This document shows positions 60,975-64,000 of a DNA stretch of 64,000 nt, in pieces. Position 1 is the stretch's first letter, and each line of letters opens with the position of its first letter. The stretch is from Mortierella sp. BCC40632 (taxonomy: Eukaryota > Mortierellomycota > Mortierellomycetes > Mortierellales > Mortierellaceae): assembly GCA_011634665.1 (NCBI GenBank), contig WAEK01000003.1, positions 750,001-814,000 of the forward strand, written 5' to 3'. A program made the position numbers and the translations under genes. The notes under the pieces were generated by a model. It had not been told where the DNA came from, made no database searches, and saw only the letters and a list, made by a program, of their open reading frames with translations.

Positions 60975-62373
60975 ATGCCGATCCATACCGTCTGCATGGG
61001 CGACTGCCGTCCCCTCTCCAGCTATAGTGCCTCTGCCTCTTCAGAAACATGCCCGGCCACCGATCTGATGGGTCAACTCAGGAGGCGTGAGTATCACACC
61101 CGTCAACAGTTGCATCTACAGATGCACCGGCGACATCGTCAACTCCAGCTCAAGTCTTCGACCCGTCACCGTGCACGCCCACGTCCTAGTCGTCAAACTC
61201 CCTCGGCGAATTCTTCGACCACATCCCTGTCTTTGCAGAGCGGACATGGAGACTCGTCCTTTCCAAAGGACGAACCAAAGGTCGGAAAGACCGGATCTGA
61301 TGTGTCAAAGATGACCAAATCAGCAGGATCGAGCTCAAAAGGGCCATTGACCTCCCAGCCCATGACTATCTCCTATTCCTTCCCTGGTGCTCACCCTGTG
61401 CCCGCAGGAGGTTCTTCTTCAACTCTGACATCACGATCCTCACCAGGAATGATGGAGTGGATCACCTCGATGGCACCAGCCGCTTCTTCCTCAAGTACAT
61501 CGTCCTCTTCGCTGCCACAATCCCGAGCTTTTTGGGAACGAGCCTCTCGAGAGATTGCCCCTCCATCTGCTCCAGCATCCACTAACGAATCGGGTGCAGG
61601 ACAGCAATCAGGATCGCAATCAACAACACCATCGTCATCATCTACGTCAGGTTCTTCTTCACCAATGACAGTTTCGTCTTGCAAAGCCTTGCTCCATGCA
61701 ACTCGGGCTATGGGTCTCGGAGGCGGAATGCCATCCACTGAAGGGACAGGGGTTGAGACGAGAGGCGGGGCGGTAGGAGGCTTCAACTCTGGTCGACGTA
61801 TGTCGACTCCGGTATTGTCCACAAATTATGACTCGATGAATAGCACGGGATCGAGGGCCCTGACCACTACCACAACTGCGACTCATGCATCCCTGAATGA
61901 AAATGGCCGTTGTCTGCAGCAAAGATATCGAGTAATTCCTTTTGTACCCTCGTCGTCATCGACCCTGGCCGACTCGGACACCGATTCGGATATGATGTCA
62001 GGTGGAGATGATTCGGATGAGAGTGAGAGTGAGGAAAGTGAGGATTCGGACGATGATTACAGTTACAATCGAGGTGGTCGTAGCAACAGCAGCATTCACC
62101 GGATAAGTGGGCTTCAAATGGACAGGAAAGACAGGACCACATTGCGCTGTTACTTTGATAATTCGAGCGGACGAAAGAACAGTATGCTAGATCTTGTCAT
62201 GAGCAGGGTACCACTTATCCTGAAGGAGCACGAGTATAACCTTGAGGGATATGACAAAGTCTTTGCCGTGACATGGCTCAATGACGACGAGGTTCTAATG
62301 GGAACCAAATGCGACAAGGTAATGAGAGTGGGGGAAAAAGAGAGAGGCTGTGTGTATTGAGGTCGTTACGTTG

Positions 62374-62420
<47 letters not shown>

Positions 62421-64000
62421 AAGAAACCAAACTAACCTTGACTCGGTCCCCGATAGCTGTTGATTTTGAACGTTCGGACAAACAGGCGACTGGCACTGCC
62501 CAAACTGGAAGATGCCATCCTGGAGCCTTCCGATGTTGTCCTGCAACGATTGTATGGTGTCGCTCATGCTCAGGGCCTCAACATTCCCGCGATCAAGAAA
62601 GCCAGAGCCTCGGATTCGAGCAACCACACTCCACACAGTCCTCAAGGGACAGCGAATAACTCTGGAAGTTATGGAGCAGGTCCAAATTCGAGCAGCAACA
62701 ACACCAATAGCAGCGGTGGCGGCTTTGGTATCACACATCGCCTCGCCAGTAGCTTGGAACGAGGTTTGAGGTTTTTCGATGCAGGCAGACGGTCATCCAC
62801 CCCCTCGTTCTCGAACCTTGGGTTCGGACTGAATGCCCCTAGCTCCTCTTTTACAGGTGCTTCCCCGACAGGAGCTTCCGGTTTGGCCAATCAACAGGCG
62901 ACGCCCAATCCACTCTCAGTTGCTATGACCGTTCCCTTGCCTGCCGCACCAGCAGAGGCTGCAAATGCGGGCGGTGAGGTGACCAACCACCAAAGTGCCC
63001 TCGTCAACTCTTTGGGCGTGCGATCACTCTCAATCAACCCATCCCGGACCATGCTTGCCGTTGGATCTGGAGAACCCTTCCAGGTGACGATTTATTCAGT
63101 TCCGGAACTAGAGCCTCTGGGAGTATTGTATGGCCATGGGGATCTTGTGTTTTCGTTAAAGTGGGTATCAGATTCGGTGCTGGTCTCTGGGTCTCGAGAT
63201 GGATCATTCTGTGTTTGGAAAGTGAGCGCGAATGGGATGGGTTCCAGGCTGAGCTCTGGAGCAAGTGTGGACAGCTATGGTGTCCCACTTGTACCGGATC
63301 TGGTCCCAGCTTTGCGTAAGCCGATCCAGGTTTATTTTCCCGAACTCGTACGACAGGAGGAGGGCACTCGGGTTCGAGATTTGGCCTATTGCCAGCGTAC
63401 AGGGGTAAGAGTTTCATTATCATATATATATGTTTACAGTCTGTTCTGGATGTCAAGGCGGCGGAAGAACTCAACAGAGTATTCTTTTCTTTTATCTTTC
63501 CTTCTCCTTCATATAGCAATTGATGACATTGGCCACGGAGGGCTATGTTAAACTATGGGATCGCGACACTTATACTCAGGTAAAGATCAAAGCCTTTTTT
63601 ACCATGTCTATCTCTCTTTTTCTTTTCCTTTCTTTTCCTTTCTTTTCCTTTCTTTTCCTTTCTTTTCCTTTGTTTCTAGGACTGTAATACTAAACTTCCA
63701 ACCGCTTCGCTACCTCTTGCAGATTACAAAGCTCAAGCTGATCCATACGACCGAGACAGTCTGTCTTGCATCCAATTCGGAAGCGAACTTGTTTGCGGTG
63801 GGATCACAGTCGCACATCTCGGTGATTGATCCACGAGTGCCGACCACCAGTAATGGTGGTGTTGGAGGCATTGTCCATATTGCAGACTCATGCGATGAAG
63901 GTTGGGGAGTACGCTCGCTTGACTTTAAGAGTCATATCATCACGACGGGTGGTGGAGCAGGCAGACTCAGTTTCTATGATCTGAGGGCACAACGCTATAT
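60975..64000 (+). CDS. DCAF12-like WD40 protein (partial, right edge)
   Basis: Exons are 60975-62318, 62457-63404, 63517-63579 and 63723 to beyond 64000, all joined in phase 0. The N-terminal 360 residues are Ser/Thr-rich with basic patches and an Asp/Ser/Glu run (about 338-360). WD40 sequence starts at about residue 420 (KVFAVTWLNDDEVLMGTKCDKLLILNV) and is interrupted by a 125-residue Ser/Asn/Gly-rich insert. It resumes with VRSLSINPSRTMLAVGSGEPF, HGDLVFSLKWVSDSVLVSGSRDG and VCLASNSEANLFAVGSQSHISVIDPR, ending near ITTGGGAGRLSFYDLRAQR. These blocks match DCAF12 in order. Human DCAF12 is a substrate receptor of CUL4-DDB1 ubiquitin ligases that recognises C-terminal Glu-type degrons; the same role here is inference. 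Intron 1 holds a 39-nt A-run. Confidence 0.88.
62378..62416. repeat. 39-nt poly-A run in intron 1 of the DCAF12-like gene
   Basis: An uninterrupted A-run fills over a quarter of the 138-bp intron. On the transcript strand it is A-rich rather than pyrimidine-rich, placed 40 nt upstream of the acceptor. Confidence 0.85.
63618..63671. repeat. Decamer tandem repeat in intron 3 of the DCAF12-like gene
   Basis: Five tandem copies of a TTTCTTTTCC-type decamer form the pyrimidine tract of this intron, upstream of the branch-like TACTAAAC and the acceptor at 63722. Confidence 0.85.

Overview
The window looks like nuclear DNA of an early-diverging filamentous fungus, most likely Mortierellomycota or a close Mucoromycota relative. 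Genes carry several short GT-AG introns. A fungal ERMES subunit (Mmm1) and a fungal-type Cdk8 sit beside genes lost from many yeasts (DCAF12-like, CCDC25-like). Intergenic DNA and introns are saturated with CT/GA tracts and 30-43 nt poly-A/poly-T runs. The phylum is an inference from gene content and texture. No mobile element, CRISPR array, tRNA or rRNA gene could be supported.

Layout: 287-1126 (-) first exon of a GDP-fucose O-fucosyltransferase-like type II membrane protein, cut by the left edge; 6691-10266 (-) a 1067-residue low-complexity protein I do not recognise; 12981-15914 (+) a Sel1-repeat protein of the Nif1/Dsf2 kind; 16123-17622 (-) Mmm1; 17623-20477 a gap that may hold decayed coding sequence; 20478-22878 (-) mitochondrial methionyl-tRNA synthetase, divergent from 23107-24348 (+) Rieske iron-sulfur protein; 25139-27594 (+) Cdk8/Ssn3; 32649-33274 (+) a probable 5' exon, then 36459-42193 (+) a soluble GAF hybrid histidine kinase; 44023-46514 (-) an LEA2-domain membrane protein; 48397-49232 (+) CCDC25/Jlp2; 49804-52388 (+) a DHHC palmitoyltransferase with a long acidic tail; 52741-53840 (-) AP-1 sigma; 55804-57689 (+) an ADF-H/coiled-coil/PH protein; 60975 to the right edge (+) a DCAF12-like WD40 protein.

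There is no operon-like organisation. Three genes for mitochondrial function (Mmm1, mitochondrial MetRS, Rieske) fall within 8.3 kb, and two of them share a 228-bp divergent promoter with a TCACGTGA palindrome. Other genes cover transcription (Cdk8), signalling (hybrid kinase), trafficking (AP-1 sigma, DHHC enzyme), cytoskeleton (ADF-H/PH) and ubiquitin-linked turnover (DCAF12-like). Gene models were built by hand from splice sites and phase. Notable structures are two GC-AG introns, a 14-nt microexon, an ATG-only first exon, a possible 3.2-kb intron, and a pseudo-receiver in the histidine kinase. I saw no clear new multi-gene system. The best leads are the hybrid kinase architecture, the ADF-H/PH fusion and the unrecognised large protein.
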